A stretch of DNA of 64,000 nucleotides, from NCBI GenBank assembly GCA_011050235.1, contig DRGC01000018.1, positions 28,454 to 92,453 on the forward strand, given 5' to 3'. Of this stretch, positions 62,745-64,000 are shown in pieces; the stretch's first letter is position 1, and the number at the start of each line of letters is the position of its first letter. A program made the position numbers and the translations under genes. The notes under the pieces were generated by a model. It ran no database searches. It saw only the letters and a list, made by a program, of their open reading frames with translations, and was not told where the DNA came from. The stretch is from Phycisphaerae bacterium (GTDB lineage: Bacteria; Planctomycetota; Phycisphaerae; SM23-33).

Positions 62745-64000
62745 ATGAAAGCAGGAGCAGCCGAACGAGATGTCACCCCCCCGGTGGGGACCGTGATCAA
62801 CCATCCGCCGCGTGAGAGCGTTGGCGTGCACGACCCGCTGTTCGTGCGGGCCTTGCTGCTGGACGATGAGGCCGGCACGACGGTGGGCATTCTGTGTTGC
62901 GACCTGATCGGAGCGGGCTTTGAAGTGGCTGAGGAAGTGGGCGAGCGGCTTCGGGCCCAGCTGGGCATTCAGCATCTGCTGCTGAACTGTTCCCATCCGC
63001 ATTCGTCGGTCGGGCTGGGACCCCGCAGCTGCGAAGGCAACGAGATCACGGACGCCGCCAAATGGAACGACGGCGTGCACGACGCCATCATGGAAATGTT
63101 CACCGAGGCCCGCGACTCGGCCGTGGCGGTGACGCTCAAGGCCGGGCGCGCGCCGGCGCAAGTGGGTTTCAACCGTCGCATCGTCAAGGACGACGGCTTC
63201 GCCACCATGGGCCCAAACCGCGATGCCCCCGCCGTCCCGTGGGTCAACGTGCTTGTGGCTGAGGCGGTCGATTCGGGCAAGCCCGTGGCGATGATCTTCC
63301 AACACACGGCCCATCCGGTGATCGTGCCGGATACGAGTTGCCTGATCAGCGCCGACTATCCCGGGGCGGCTGTGGCGCGGATTCACGAAGAACTGGGCGA
63401 CGATGTGGTCGCGCTGTTCGGCCAGGGCTGTTGCGGCAATATCAACGGTTTCCCGCTGCGGACCACGCACGAAAACGCCGACAAGGCCGGTCGCGAACTC
63501 GGCGAGGCCGCCCTGAAGGCCGTGGCGGAAGCCGTGCCGATCAAGGCCGATAAGATCGAGTTCCGAGTCGCCCACTCCACACTGCCCGCCCACGAGTTGC
63601 CAACGATGGAGCTCTGGCAGCAGGTCGTCGACCACCTGACGGCCGCCTACGAGAAGCACGACAACCCGTGGCTTCCCGAGGACGTCTATCGCGGCCGAAT
63701 GAAGGGCTTCGAGGACCTCAAAGCCGTCATCGAGCGCGGCGAAGAGCCGCCGCCGTGGCGGATGGACGTCTATGCCCTCATGCTCGGCAGCGAGTGGTGC
63801 CTGATCGCCATGCCGAATGAGATGTTCTGCCAGTACGAGTTGTGGGTGGATGAAGCCGCCCCCTTCGACCGCACCATGACGTTCGGCTACACCAACGGCG
63901 GGGCCGGCTACGTCGGCGTCGACGAAGCGTGGGCCATGGGCGAGCGCGGAGGCTACGAGGCCGCCTGCCTGCCGAACTGGGGCGGGCACGGCACATGCAC
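62745..64000 (+). CDS. Neutral ceramidase-like hydrolase (5' part, cut by window edge)
   Basis: An open frame from ATG 62745 with GGAG at 62733-62736 and no stop before the window end (418 codons visible). It resembles the N-terminal domain of neutral/alkaline non-lysosomal ceramidases: AAERDVTPPVGT at the start, NCSHPHSS and QHTAHPVIV with metal-binding His residues, ISADYPG and GCCGNIN. The later blocks AMPNEMFCQYE and FGYTNGG also fit the family. Bacterial members of this family act outside the cytoplasm on amide or ester bonds; the actual substrate may not be ceramide. No signal peptide is seen. Confidence 0.75.
   Translation, partial: MKAGAAERDVTPPVGTVINHPPRESVGVHDPLFVRALLLDDEAGTTVGILCCDLIGAGFEVAEEVGERLRAQLGIQHLLLNCSHPHSSVGLGPRSCEGNEITDAAKWNDGVHDAIMEMFTEARDSAVAVTLKAGRAPAQVGFNRRIVKDDGFATMGPNRDAPAVPWVNVLVAEAVDSGKPVAMIFQHTAHPVIVPDTSCLISADYPGAAVARIHEELGDDVVALFGQGCCGNINGFPLRTTHENADKAGRELGEAALKAVAEAVPIKADKIEFRVAHSTLPAHELPTMELWQQVVDHLTAAYEKHDNPWLPEDVYRGRMKGFEDLKAVIERGEEPPPWRMDVYALMLGSEWCLIAMPNEMFCQYELWVDEAAPFDRTMTFGYTNGGAGYVGVDEAWAMGERGGYEAACLPNWGGHGTC

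Noticed and set aside
1..64000. CRISPR arrays, tRNA and rRNA genes
   Set aside because: I looked for regularly spaced repeats, tRNA-like cloverleaf arms and conserved rRNA blocks by eye and found none; a tool-based scan could still find a tRNA.

Overview
The window looks like chromosome from a GC-rich member of the Planctomycetota, probably Phycisphaerae-like. The clues are a secreted protein with a C-terminal PEP-CTERM signal, a 2276-residue protein opening with the planctomycete LEPR-XLL motif and ending in dockerin-like repeats, and a prepilin-type protein with an H-X9-DG C-terminal motif. This placement is inferred from gene content only. I saw no rRNA, tRNA or CRISPR array.

Positions 1-32831 are a large surface-polysaccharide region. 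It holds glycosyltransferases, two paralogous methyltransferase-glycosyltransferase fusions, two NAD-dependent sugar epimerases, a Wzm/Wzt ABC exporter, a sulfotransferase, an SGNH-fold protein, two polytopic membrane proteins carrying discoidin-like C-terminal modules, and five radical SAM enzymes, three of them with an N-terminal B12-binding-like region. Inside it, a minus-strand operon (21544-26780, with a good promoter at 26960-26989) joins a kinase/nucleotidyltransferase fusion in reversed HldE order, a GmhA-like SIS isomerase, a radical SAM protein and a two-subunit thiamine-diphosphate E1 enzyme. This looks like a pathway to an unusual nucleotide-activated sugar. A second minus-strand set (27023-31705) holds a TIM-barrel isomerase, two radical SAM proteins, a GT2 enzyme and a stand-alone nucleotidyltransferase.

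Positions 32913-40434 are mixed: an orphan D12-class adenine methyltransferase, a sensor-type PP2C phosphatase, a prepilin-like protein, a decayed IS66-type transposase beside an orphan PEP-CTERM tail, an intact PEP-CTERM protein with its terminator, and a TPR-like gene remnant.

Positions 40600-47477 form a plus-strand operon: promoter, a 47-codon leader peptide rich in Ile and Val codons, an intrinsic terminator, then ilvB, an ilvN/M-like small subunit, leuC, leuD, cimA and leuB. These enzymes make 2-oxobutyrate by the citramalate route and feed it to acetohydroxyacid synthase. An Ile/Val-sensing attenuator is a natural fit for such an operon.

Positions 47490-57345 hold a bifunctional PAPS synthase (cofactor supply for the sulfotransferase), a lipoprotein acetolactate decarboxylase, and the giant gingipain-like protein. 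Positions 57378-64000 are a carbohydrate-use cluster: sugar isomerase, Gfo/Idh/MocA oxidoreductase, GH4 glycosidase, MFS transporter, a nested palindromic repeat element, and a ceramidase-like hydrolase cut by the window edge.
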